DNA of 64,000 bases from Phytohabitans sp036906915 (GTDB lineage: Bacteria; Actinomycetota; Actinomycetes; Mycobacteriales; Micromonosporaceae): contig NZ_JBAKHX010000001.1 in NCBI RefSeq assembly GCF_036906915.1, forward strand, positions 186,001 through 250,000. The letters are read 5' to 3'. The stretch's first letter is position 1; every line of letters begins with the position of its first letter. The notes below the pieces were generated by a model. It made no database searches. It had not been told where the DNA came from and saw only the letters and a list, made by a program, of their open reading frames with translations. The position numbers and the translations under genes were made by a program. Shown piece after piece: positions 34,600 to 43,687 of the stretch.

Positions 34600-37500
34600 G
34601 TGGGCGGCAGACGTCTTGGAATACAACTTCTCTGCGCGGTGGTGGCGGCGGGCCTCCTGAACGCGGGACCCGCGTCGGCTGAGCCGTCGGACCGGCAGTA
34701 CCGGCCAGACGGGGTCAAGGCGGAGAAGTCGATCTCGGTCAAGGCGCACACCGGCAGCACCCGGCCGGCCGGCACCACCGACGTGGTGACCGCCGCGCCC
34801 TCGGTCACCTGGCCGGCACCGGCCACTGTGGAGACCGCACCCGGGACCGCCGCCACCAAGGCAGTGCGGCTCGCGGCTGCCCGCGCGGCGCGTTCCACAC
34901 CGGCCAAGGTGCGCGTGCAGGTGTACGACCGCGCCACCACCGCCAAAGCCAAGGTGGACGGTGCGCTGATGCGCCTCGCCCGCGCCGACGGCAGCGTCGC
35001 AGGCGCAAAGGTGGCCGTCGACCTCGACTACGCGGGCTTCCGGCACGCGTACGGCGGGGACTGGGCGTCCCGGCTGCACCTGGCGGTACTGCCGGAGTGC
35101 GCGCTGACCACCCCGCGCGCCGCGGCGTGCGCGCCAAAGCCGTTGAAGACCCGCAACGACGCGCGCACCGGCCGGCTGAGCGCGGAGGTCGACCTGCCCG
35201 GCGCCCCCAAGGGCGCCTTCGCCCGCAGCGCCGCCAGCGGCAGCACGCTCGTCGCGGCGCTCGCCGGCCCGTCGGGCCCGAACGGCAGCTTCGCCGCCAC
35301 CACGCTCTCCCCGTCGGCCACGTGGAGCGCCGGCGGCTCGTCCGGCGACTTCTCCTGGTCGTACCCGCTGCGGCTGCCGCCGGCCGTTGGCGGCACCACG
35401 CCGTCGCTCGGGCTGGGCTACTCCTCCGGCAGCGTCGACGGGCGCACCGCCTCGACCAACAACCAGCCGTCCTGGGTCGGCGAAGGGTTCGACCTGGCGT
35501 CCGGCTACATCGAACGCCGCTACAAGAGCTGCGTGGACGACATCCCAGGTGCGAACAACCCGAAGACCGGCGACCAGTGCTGGGGTACCGAGAACGCCAC
35601 CATGTCGCTGTTCGGCTCCGGCAGCGAGCTCATCAAGGACGACGCCACCGGCGTATGGCGGCCGAAGAACGACGACGGCTCCCGGATCGAGCTGCTGCCC
35701 GGCGCGCCCAACGGTGACGACAACGGCGAGCACTGGAAGGTGACCACCACCAACGGCGCGCAGTTCTTCTTCGGGCTCAACCGGCTGCCGGGCTGGGTCT
35801 CGGGCCAGCCGGAGACGAAGTCGACGTGGACGGTACCCGTGTACGGCAACCACGCTGGCGAACCGTGCCACAAGGCCACGTTCGCGACGTCGTGGTGCCA
35901 GCAGGCGTACCGGTGGAACCTGGACTACGCCGTCGACCCGGCCGGCAACGTGGTGACCTACTACTACGACACCCAGCAGAACCACTACGGGCGCAACCTC
36001 AACGAGGCGGCCAGCCCGTACGTGCGCGCCGGCCACCTGGTCCGTGTGGAGTACGGCCTGCGTGCGGGCGCCGCCTACGCGCCGGCACCGGCTCGGGTGC
36101 TGTTCACGCTCGCCGACCGCTGCATCCCCGGCACCGTGTGCGACCCGGCCGTGCCTGCGCGCTGGCCGGACGTGCCGTGGGACAAGCGCTGCGACGGCAC
36201 CACCTGCGCCGACCGCACCTCCCCCACGTTCTGGACCACCAAGCGCCTCTCCCGCATCGCCACCCAGACGTGGAACGGCAGCACCCACACCGACCTGGAC
36301 TCGTGGACGCTCAACCACACCTTCCCCAACCCCGGTGACAGCTCGTCGGCGGCGCTGTGGCTGGAGTCCATCGTGCACACCGGACACGCGGGCGGCACGC
36401 TCAGCATGCCGGAGATCAACTTCGACCCGATCGGCCTGTCGAACCGTGTGGACGGCATCGAAGGCCTGGACCCCCTGTACCGGCAGCGGATCGCGGCCAT
36501 CCACAACGAGACCGGGGCCGGGATCGCGGTCACCTACTCAGCCCGCGACTGCGAGCGCGACGGGCCGATGCCCGCGTCGCCAGACACCAACACGCGACGC
36601 TGCCAGCCGGTGCGGTGGGCCTCCGAGGGCGTGCCGGAGATGCTCGACTGGTTCCACAAGTACGTCGTCACCCAGGTCACCCAGCGCGACTACGTGACCG
36701 GCGCGCCCGACGCGGTCACCTCGTACGAGTACATGGGCGACCCGGCGTGGCACTACGACGACGAAGACGGCCTCGTCAACGCCGAGCAGAAGTCCTGGGG
36801 CCAGTGGCGCGGCTACTCCCGGGTGCGCACCCGAGCCGGCTGGGCGCCGGACAACCGGGTGCTCAGCGAGACCCTCTACTTCCGGGGCATGGACGACGAC
36901 AAGCTCGCGGGCGGCGCCCGGCGCGACGTCTGGGTCACCGACTCGCAGGGCGGCCGGGTCGAAGACCACGACCGGCTCGCCGGCGTGGTCCGGGAGACCA
37001 TCGGGTACGCCAGCGACGGCGGCGAGGCGCTGTCGCGCACCATCAACGAACCGTGGATGAGCGCGCCCACCGCGACCCGGGTGCGGCCGTGGGGCACCCA
37101 CCACGCCACCATGCTCGACACCGGTGCCGTCAACACGTACGCCCAGGTGTCGGGCGGCTGGCGGCGGCAGCGGGTGGAGAAGGCGTTCGACAGACACGGC
37201 ATCGTCACCCGGGTCAACGACCTCGGCGACATGTCCACGGCGGACGACGACCAGTGCTCCACGTTCCAGTACGCCCGGGACGAGGGTCGCTGGGTGCTCA
37301 ACCTCGCCAGCGAGGTGAAGACCGTCGCCAAGGCGTGCGGCGCGCCCGTGACACTCCCCGATGACCTGCTCTCGCAGGCCCGCACCTACTACGACGGCAG
37401 CCCGACCCTCGGTGCGGTGCCCGGCCCCGGCAACCCGACGAAGGTCGAGGAGCTGGCCGAGCACACCGCCACCGGCGCCCGGTACGCCACCGTGAGCCGC

Positions 37501-40500
37501 GTGGTACACGACGAGTACGGCCGCGCCACCGAAACCTACGACGCCGACGGCAACAAGACGACCATCGAATTCACCCCCCGTACTGGCGGACCACTGTCCA
37601 AGGTGGTCACCACCAACCCGCTCGGCCACGTCAGCATCGTCGAGGTCAACCCGAGCGGCCAGCCCACCCGCACCATCGACTCCAACGGCCAGGAGGCCGC
37701 GTTCGCGTACGACCCGCTCGGCCGCCAGCTCAAGGTGTGGCACCCCGGCCGGTCCACGACTTCGACACCGACCGCCGAATACGCGTACCTGGTGCGCAAC
37801 AACGCCCCGACGGTGGTCACCACCAAGGCGGTCAACGCCAAGGGCCTCTACACCACCAGCCACGCCATCTACGACGGCTCGCTGCGACTGCGCCAGACAC
37901 AGGTGCCCTCGCCCGGCGGTGGACGCATCCTCGCGGACGTCTTCTACAACACCCGCGGCGAGCCGTGGAAGCGCAACGGCGCCTACTACAACCAGTTCCC
38001 GCCGGACACCACGCTCGTCGCGCCGACCAGCGACGCGGACGTGCCCGGCCAGACCCGGTCCTATTTCGACGGCGCCGGTCGGCTGACCGCCGAGGTGCTC
38101 TACACGTTCGGCCAGGAGCGCCGCCGCACCAGCACCTCCTACGAGGGCGACCGGGTGCATGTCACTCCCCCGGCCGGCGGCACCGCGACGACCACGATCT
38201 CCGACGCCAAGAGCCGCACGGTCGAGCTGCGCGAGTACGCCAGCGGAAAGCCGACCGGCGCGTACGACGCCACCCGCTACACGTACGACAAGCGCGGCGC
38301 GCTGGCCTCCGTCACCGACCCGGCCGGCAACACCTGGCGGTACGAGTACGACCTGCGCGGGCGCGCGGTGCGGGTCGAGGACCCCGATCGCGGTCCCAGC
38401 ACGGCCGTGTACGACGACGCCGGCCAGCTCACGTCCACAACGGACTCCCGCGGCGCGACGCTCGCCTTCGCATACGACGCGCTGGGGCGCACCACAGCGG
38501 TGCACGAGGGCTCCATGACCGGCACGAAGCGCGCCGAGTACAAGTACGACACGGTCGCCAAGGGCGAGTTGAGCTGGGCCACCCGGTGGGAAGCGAACAA
38601 CGCCTACACCACTGAGGTCACCGGGTACACCTCCGACTACCAACCCACCGCCAGCAAGGTGACGATCCCGGCGAGCGAAGGCGCGCTCGGCAAGTCCTAC
38701 CTGTTCTCCTACACCTACAACCCCGACGGCTCACCGGCCACGGTGAAGATGCCGGCCGCCGGAGGGCTGGCCGAGGAGACCATCACCTACGGATACAACG
38801 ACCTCGGCCTGCCGACCACGCTGACCGGGCTCAGCGGGTATGTCGAGTCCACCGTGTACACCAAGTTTTCGGAGGTCGAGCAGCTCGCCCTGTCGACCGG
38901 TGGCCCGCGCCTCTGGCAGACGTACCGGTACGAGGACGGCACCCGACGGCTCACCGAGTCGGTCACCCAGCGGGAGGCGTCCGGCCAGACCCAGGCACGA
39001 GTGAAGTACGGGTACGACGCGGCCGGCAACATCACGCGGATCGCCGACGTGCCCGAGCACGCCACCGCCGACGTGCAGTGCTTCGCGTACGACCACCTGC
39101 GCCGGCTCAAGGACGCGTGGACCACGACGTCCACAGCGGACACGAGCTGCGCGGCCGGCCCGTCGTCCGCCACCGTGGGTGGCACCCAGGCGTACTGGCA
39201 CACCTACAGCTACGACAAGGGCGGCAACCGCACCAGCGAGGTCCGGCACGCCACCACGGCCGGCGGCGTCGACACCACCAGCCGGTACACGAATCCCGCC
39301 GCCGGCGACGCGCGGCCGCACACGCTGAGCTCCATGACCCGCAGCGGCGGTTCCGGGGCGCGGCTCGACGAGTACCGCTACGACGCGGCCGGCAACACCA
39401 TCACCCGGAAGATCGGTGGCAACAGCCAGACGCTCGCGTGGGATCCGGAGGGGCACCTCGCCTCGGTGACCGCCGAGGGTGCAGGCACCACGTCGTTCCT
39501 GTACGACGCGGACGGCAACCGGATGATCCGGCGCGAGCCGGCGTCCACCACGCTGTACCTGGGCGCGATGGAGCTGACCCTCAAGTCAGGGTCGGTACAG
39601 GCCACCCGGTACTACAGCTTCGCCGGGCAGACCATCGCGGTCCGCGCCGGGGGCACGCTGCGCTGGCTGGTCGGCGACCACAACGGCACCGCGCAGCTCT
39701 CCGTCGACCCGGCCAGTCTCGCGGTCACGCGCCGGCGGTTCCTGCCGTTCGGCGAGGAGCGCTCGACCGTCTCGTGGGTGGGCGACAAGGGGTTCGTCGG
39801 CGGCACCAAGGACCCGACCACCGGGCTCACGCATCTCGGCGCCCGCGAGTACGACCCGGTCACCGGCCGATTCCTGTCCGTGGACCCGATGATGGACAAG
39901 GCCACCCCGCAGCAGCTGCACGGGTACGCCTACGCCAGCAACAACCCGATCACCTTCAACGACCCCACCGGCCTGTGTAACTCGGACCTGTCCTGCGCGT
40001 ACGAGATGTACCGCAAGAACCCGGCCGCGTGGGACTGCTCGCTGGACCCGCGGCCCTGCCCGAAGCAGTCACCCGGCGCTCCCCCGCCGCCGAAGAAGCC
40101 GACCGGTCCCGACACCCGGGACGTCGAGGAGGCCAAGAAGACCCAGAAGAAGTCGAAGGCCCAGGTGTTCTTCGAGGCGGCCGGCGACGTCGTCAAGGAG
40201 CTCATCCAGTACGACGACATCCGGGACTGCATAGGCAACCTGAGCCTCGGCTCGTGCTTCTCGGTCCTGGTCAACATCATCCCTTGGACGAAGATCTTCA
40301 AGCTCAAGAAGATCTGGAACGCGGTCGAACGCGGCATCAACGCGATCCAGGAGTTCGGCCGCAAGCTCGACTGGGCCAAGGGCGTCCTGAAGCGGGCCGA
40401 CGAGTTCGCCGACGCGATGCGCAAGTACGAGGACGACTTCGCCGACTGGACCGAACGCATGAAGCGGTTCGAGGAGAACGTCGCCAAGGTTGACAACGCG

Positions 40501-41334
40501 CTGGAGAAGGCCGACGCCGCGGCCACCACCGCGGCCGCCGTCAGCAGCTGCCTGGGTAACAGCTTCACCGCGGACACCCGCGTGGTCCTGGCCGACGGGT
40601 CCACCAAACCCATCGGGGAGGTGAAGCTCGGCGACGTCGTACTGGCGACCGACCCGGAGAGCGGCCGCACCGCGGCACGGAAGGTGACCCGCCTGATCGT
40701 CGGCGAGGGCTACAAGGACCTCGTGGACGTCACGCTGGACGCCGGCGACGGGCAGGTGTCCACTGTGACCGCCACCGACGGCCATCCGTTCTGGGTCGCG
40801 GACCTCTCGCAGTGGGTCGACGCGGGCGACCTGGCGGTCGGCGCGATGCTGCGCACCTCCGCCGGCACGTACGTCCAGGTCTCCGCGGTCCACGCGTACA
40901 CCCAGCCGCAGCGGGTGCACAACCTCACCGTCGAGGACCTGCACACCTACTACGTGCTGGCTGGGAACACGCCCGTTCTCGTCCATAACAACAGCGCGTC
41001 GTGCCCGATCCACAGCATCACTGGAAACCCGTACGGCGACCCGGACCGGTGCACCTGCCCCAAGGGCGGCGCGGGTGGAAAGGGCGGCGCCGGACGCAAC
41101 GTGGAGGAGTCGCAGACCGCCGACCGGAACATCGAGTTCAAGACGATGGACGGCTACCGGCGCGAGCGGGAGAAACTCAGCTCCGCCGCCGTCGAAAAGG
41201 TCACGAAGGTCATCAAGGGCAAATCGCAACCCGGTCACGAGACGACCGACGCGGTCACCGGAGCCGCCATCGGCGTCGGCGTCGTCTGGGCCGGCATCCG
41301 CGACTGGCGAAAGCGGCGCAAGGGCAGAGGCTGA
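34600..41334 (+). CDS. RHS-repeat polymorphic-toxin-like protein with C-terminal Hint domain
   Basis: A 2244-aa secreted protein. GTG 34600 with GAGGGGG begins a signal peptide (LLCAVVAAGLLNAGPASA). An N-terminal shell (PSLGLGYSSGSVDGRT, WVGEGFDLASGYIERRYKS) is followed by many YD/RHS repeats (~950-1640), and the RHS-associated core at ~1653-1790 (YLGAMELTL ... TGRFLSVDP ... YASNNPITFNDPTGL). A coiled helical region (~1870-1980) leads to a Hint domain: Cys1984 in CLGNSF, DTRVVLADGS, TDGHPFWV, ending VHNN (2128-2131). The last ~113 residues have C-P-I-H...C-T-C, a possible zinc motif, and a hydrophobic TGAAIGVGVVWAGI near the end. The architecture is that of toxins released by Hint autocleavage; the tip matches no toxin I recognise and no immunity gene follows. 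Confidence 0.85.
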   Translation: MGGRRLGIQLLCAVVAAGLLNAGPASAEPSDRQYRPDGVKAEKSISVKAHTGSTRPAGTTDVVTAAPSVTWPAPATVETAPGTAATKAVRLAAARAARSTPAKVRVQVYDRATTAKAKVDGALMRLARADGSVAGAKVAVDLDYAGFRHAYGGDWASRLHLAVLPECALTTPRAAACAPKPLKTRNDARTGRLSAEVDLPGAPKGAFARSAASGSTLVAALAGPSGPNGSFAATTLSPSATWSAGGSSGDFSWSYPLRLPPAVGGTTPSLGLGYSSGSVDGRTASTNNQPSWVGEGFDLASGYIERRYKSCVDDIPGANNPKTGDQCWGTENATMSLFGSGSELIKDDATGVWRPKNDDGSRIELLPGAPNGDDNGEHWKVTTTNGAQFFFGLNRLPGWVSGQPETKSTWTVPVYGNHAGEPCHKATFATSWCQQAYRWNLDYAVDPAGNVVTYYYDTQQNHYGRNLNEAASPYVRAGHLVRVEYGLRAGAAYAPAPARVLFTLADRCIPGTVCDPAVPARWPDVPWDKRCDGTTCADRTSPTFWTTKRLSRIATQTWNGSTHTDLDSWTLNHTFPNPGDSSSAALWLESIVHTGHAGGTLSMPEINFDPIGLSNRVDGIEGLDPLYRQRIAAIHNETGAGIAVTYSARDCERDGPMPASPDTNTRRCQPVRWASEGVPEMLDWFHKYVVTQVTQRDYVTGAPDAVTSYEYMGDPAWHYDDEDGLVNAEQKSWGQWRGYSRVRTRAGWAPDNRVLSETLYFRGMDDDKLAGGARRDVWVTDSQGGRVEDHDRLAGVVRETIGYASDGGEALSRTINEPWMSAPTATRVRPWGTHHATMLDTGAVNTYAQVSGGWRRQRVEKAFDRHGIVTRVNDLGDMSTADDDQCSTFQYARDEGRWVLNLASEVKTVAKACGAPVTLPDDLLSQARTYYDGSPTLGAVPGPGNPTKVEELAEHTATGARYATVSRVVHDEYGRATETYDADGNKTTIEFTPRTGGPLSKVVTTNPLGHVSIVEVNPSGQPTRTIDSNGQEAAFAYDPLGRQLKVWHPGRSTTSTPTAEYAYLVRNNAPTVVTTKAVNAKGLYTTSHAIYDGSLRLRQTQVPSPGGGRILADVFYNTRGEPWKRNGAYYNQFPPDTTLVAPTSDADVPGQTRSYFDGAGRLTAEVLYTFGQERRRTSTSYEGDRVHVTPPAGGTATTTISDAKSRTVELREYASGKPTGAYDATRYTYDKRGALASVTDPAGNTWRYEYDLRGRAVRVEDPDRGPSTAVYDDAGQLTSTTDSRGATLAFAYDALGRTTAVHEGSMTGTKRAEYKYDTVAKGELSWATRWEANNAYTTEVTGYTSDYQPTASKVTIPASEGALGKSYLFSYTYNPDGSPATVKMPAAGGLAEETITYGYNDLGLPTTLTGLSGYVESTVYTKFSEVEQLALSTGGPRLWQTYRYEDGTRRLTESVTQREASGQTQARVKYGYDAAGNITRIADVPEHATADVQCFAYDHLRRLKDAWTTTSTADTSCAAGPSSATVGGTQAYWHTYSYDKGGNRTSEVRHATTAGGVDTTSRYTNPAAGDARPHTLSSMTRSGGSGARLDEYRYDAAGNTITRKIGGNSQTLAWDPEGHLASVTAEGAGTTSFLYDADGNRMIRREPASTTLYLGAMELTLKSGSVQATRYYSFAGQTIAVRAGGTLRWLVGDHNGTAQLSVDPASLAVTRRRFLPFGEERSTVSWVGDKGFVGGTKDPTTGLTHLGAREYDPVTGRFLSVDPMMDKATPQQLHGYAYASNNPITFNDPTGLCNSDLSCAYEMYRKNPAAWDCSLDPRPCPKQSPGAPPPPKKPTGPDTRDVEEAKKTQKKSKAQVFFEAAGDVVKELIQYDDIRDCIGNLSLGSCFSVLVNIIPWTKIFKLKKIWNAVERGINAIQEFGRKLDWAKGVLKRADEFADAMRKYEDDFADWTERMKRFEENVAKVDNALEKADAAATTAAAVSSCLGNSFTADTRVVLADGSTKPIGEVKLGDVVLATDPESGRTAARKVTRLIVGEGYKDLVDVTLDAGDGQVSTVTATDGHPFWVADLSQWVDAGDLAVGAMLRTSAGTYVQVSAVHAYTQPQRVHNLTVEDLHTYYVLAGNTPVLVHNNSASCPIHSITGNPYGDPDRCTCPKGGAGGKGGAGRNVEESQTADRNIEFKTMDGYRREREKLSSAAVEKVTKVIKGKSQPGHETTDAVTGAAIGVGVVWAGIRDWRKRRKGRG

Positions 41335-41369
41335 CCCGAAACGCGGCTGCCGCACGGCCTCTGTCCGTC

Positions 41370-41426
41370 GATCAAGGGCGAACACACGTGGTTCGATCTC
41401 AAAACCACGTGCGTTCGCCCTTGATC
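41370..41426 (+). repeat. CACGTG palindromic repeat, copy 3
   Basis: A 57-bp near-perfect palindrome from GATCAAGGGCG to CGCCCTTGATC with inner CACGTGG and CCACGTG, the same length as copy 2. It is 36 bp past the RHS stop, in a convergent gap with the VOC gene. Confidence 0.88.
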
Positions 41427-41556
41427 CATGCAATCTCCTTGGTCGACGAGGGCTTCGCGCAGAGCCAACCGGACCACGCCAGCCCAGCACCGACAACAAG
41501 CACGCACGCAAACCTTGCCGCAACCTCTACCACCGGCGAACGTAGAGGCGCGGGGC

Positions 41557-41916
41557 TCAGGTTTCGAGGCAGAGGCAGAAGGGGTGGCCGGCGGGGTCGG
41601 CGAAGACTCTGAAGACGTCGGCGCCGCCCGGAAGTCGGCGTGCGCCGAGTGCCACTGCCGCTCGCTCGGCCTCGTCAAGGTCGGGAACCATCACGTCGAA
41701 GTGCATTTGTTGCTGGACGTCAGGCGCGGGCCAGGTCGGTGCCGTGAAGTCGGCGGCGCGCGCGAAGGCGAGGCCGGGCTGGTCTGCGGAGATCCCGATG
41801 ACGACCCAGTCGCCCTCGTCCTGGACCCGCACCATGCCGAGCAGCTTCTCGTAGAACGCGGCCAGGGCCGACGGATCCGGGCAGTCGATCACTATGCCGT
41901 GAAGTCTTCCGATCAT
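41557..41916 (-). CDS. VOC family (glyoxalase/bleomycin-resistance fold) protein
   Basis: A 119-aa VOC protein of two beta-alpha-beta-beta-beta units: LHGIVIDCPDPSALAAFYEKLLGM in the first, MHFDVMVPDLDEAERAAVALGA in the second, then FRVFADPAGHPFCLC. Metal ligand positions (His in LHG, His in MHFD, Glu/Cys near the end) are only partly conserved. It may be an enzyme or a binding protein for small molecules. Start ATG 41916 is preferred; an upstream GTG 41946 would add ten residues and read through a hairpin. Confidence 0.78.
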   Translation of the reverse strand: MIGRLHGIVIDCPDPSALAAFYEKLLGMVRVQDEGDWVVIGISADQPGLAFARAADFTAPTWPAPDVQQQMHFDVMVPDLDEAERAAVALGARRLPGGADVFRVFADPAGHPFCLCLET

Positions 41917-41917
41917 A

Positions 41918-41934
41918 ACGGGCATCATGCCCGT
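41918..41934. promoter_or_regulatory. Hairpin directly before the VOC start
   Basis: ACGGGCA and TGCCCGT, 7-bp exact arms with a 3-nt loop, ending 2 nt from the VOC start codon. It could hide the start or be an operator; two copies of ACCTGACG on the minus strand, 18 nt apart, lie just upstream. Confidence 0.45.
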
Positions 41935-41946
41935 CAGGTTTGACAC

Positions 41947-42352
41947 CGCACGTCAGGTATACAGCACCCGGTCCCGCCGCTGGGCAGTCGACGGGACCGG
42001 GTGGACATGGGGCGGAGTCGATCCGCTGAAACATTGCGTAGTATCCATGGAAACAGATCAGTAGACAAGCGTCGTGGTACGCGGGGTACCGGCCCGGCCG
42101 GACGAGTGCCGGCACGCGTGCGGTTGGGATCTTGAGCGCCTGGGTGGAGCGCTGCCATGGGCGATCGGGCTGGCGGTGCTACAGCCTCGCCTGGTGTTCG
42201 GAGTGCTCTTCACGATGCGGGCCGTGCTCGCACCGGCACCGGCCTACTCGGCACCGCGCCGTGACAGCCGTTCGGGACGCCCACGGGCTCTGGCGCACCG
42301 CCTCGTCCGATCACCGCCAGACGATGTCGGTGTGGCGCCGCATGATGTTCGG
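41947..42352. other. 406-bp gap without recognisable gene
   Basis: Between the divergent VOC and AlkA genes. Open frames exist but none has a family resemblance or ribosome-binding site. It should hold the promoters of both genes. Confidence 0.5.
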
Positions 42353-43687
42353 GTGTTCGACTTCGAGACGGCCTACCGGGCAATGGCGAGCCGCGACGCC
42401 CGCTTCGACGGCCGTTTTGTCGTCGCGGTGACCAGCACCCGCGTGTACTGCCGTCCCAGCTGTCCATCCCGCACACCCAAGCCCGAAAACACGCGCTTCT
42501 TCGGGCTGCCCGCCGCGGCGGAGTCCGCCGGTTTCCGGGCGTGCCGCCGGTGCCGGCCGGACGCGGCCCCGGCCTCCCCGGAGTGGAATGTGCGCGGTGA
42601 CCTGGCCGCGCGGGCACTCCGGTTGATCGCCGGCGGCGCCGTCGACAAGGATGGCGTCGCGGGGTTGGCCCGCCGGCTCGCGGTCAGCGGGCGCCATCTG
42701 CACCGCCAGCTGATGGCCGAGGTGGGCGCCGGCCCACAGGCGCTGGCCCTCCACCGCCGCGCCCGCACCGCGCGGCTGCTGATCGAGTCGAGCGACCTGC
42801 CGCTGGCCGACGTGGCGTTCGCCGCCGGGTACGCCAGCGTGCGTCAGTTCAACGAGGGGATTCGCGCGGCGTTCGGCTGCCCACCCGGCGGCCTGCGGCG
42901 CGGCCGCACGACGGCAGCGCCCTCCGAAGGCGGAGAGCTGGTGCTCCACGTGCCCTACCGCGCGCCGTTGGCGGTGGGAGCGCTGCTGGACCTGCTGGCG
43001 GCCGACGCGCTGCCGGGCGTAGAAGAGGTCACCGACCGCATGTATCGACGAACCCTCCGCGCGGGTGAGGCTGTGGTCTCGTTTCCCGACCCACTGGACA
43101 CGCCCGCGGCCACCCTCCGGCTGTCGCTCGACGACCTTCGCGACGTGGGCACCGCCGTCCAGCGTTGCCGGGAGTTGTTCGACCTGGACGCCGACCCCGC
43201 CACCATCGACGCCGCGCTCGGGTCGCTGGCGCATGCCCGGCCCGGGCTGCGGGTGCCCGGCTGCGCCGACGGGTTCGAGCTGGCGGTGCGAACGGTCCTG
43301 GGCCGCGCCCGGTCAGCGGAGTTCGCCGCCCGCGAGGGCGGCATCCCTGATGCCGAGACGCTGTCCATCCACGCAGGCGACGCGACCGTCCGGGCGCTCG
43401 CCCGCGCCGTCTGCGACGGCGCGCTGTCGCTCGACCGCGGTGCCGACCGCGAGGCGACCACCGAGGCGCTCCGCGCGATCCCCGGCATCTCGCCGTGGGC
43501 CGTGGCCACCATCGCCATGCGTGCACTGGGCGACCCGGACGCCTTCCCCGCCGACGACCCCCGCCTGCGACGGGCCGCGCGCCGGCTCGGCATCGCCGCA
43601 GACAAGAGCGAGCTGATCGGGTACGCCGAACGGTGGCGGCCCTGGCGTTCCTACGCCACCATGCACCTCTGGGCGGAGAGCGAGTAG
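42353..43687 (+). CDS. alkA: Ada-like methyl acceptor/AraC HTH fused to AlkA-type DNA glycosylase
   Basis: A 444-aa fusion. The Ada zinc module has all four Cys (VYCRPSC ... FRACRRC); the first one is the usual methyl-phosphotriester acceptor. An AraC-type HTH follows (RLAVSGRHLHRQLMAEVGAGP, DVAFAAGYASVRQFNEGIR), then an AlkA N-domain and HhH-GPD (PGISPWAVATIAMRALGDPDAF with the catalytic Asp in PADDPRLRR). The stretch after VRTVLG is about 30 residues shorter than in typical members and lacks the GQQVS motif, so glycosylase activity may be reduced. GTG 42353 is the likely start. It senses and repairs alkylated DNA; an MFS exporter follows immediately. Confidence 0.88.
   Translation: MFDFETAYRAMASRDARFDGRFVVAVTSTRVYCRPSCPSRTPKPENTRFFGLPAAAESAGFRACRRCRPDAAPASPEWNVRGDLAARALRLIAGGAVDKDGVAGLARRLAVSGRHLHRQLMAEVGAGPQALALHRRARTARLLIESSDLPLADVAFAAGYASVRQFNEGIRAAFGCPPGGLRRGRTTAAPSEGGELVLHVPYRAPLAVGALLDLLAADALPGVEEVTDRMYRRTLRAGEAVVSFPDPLDTPAATLRLSLDDLRDVGTAVQRCRELFDLDADPATIDAALGSLAHARPGLRVPGCADGFELAVRTVLGRARSAEFAAREGGIPDAETLSIHAGDATVRALARAVCDGALSLDRGADREATTEALRAIPGISPWAVATIAMRALGDPDAFPADDPRLRRAARRLGIAADKSELIGYAERWRPWRSYATMHLWAESE

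Noticed and set aside
33895..36504. 869-codon minus-strand open frame across the FG-GAP/RHS junction
   Set aside because: It overlaps both well-supported genes antisense and has a low-complexity protein.
41335..41556. Immunity gene for the RHS protein
   Set aside because: Only the palindromic repeat and unsupported short frames were seen; no coding stretch with a ribosome-binding site.
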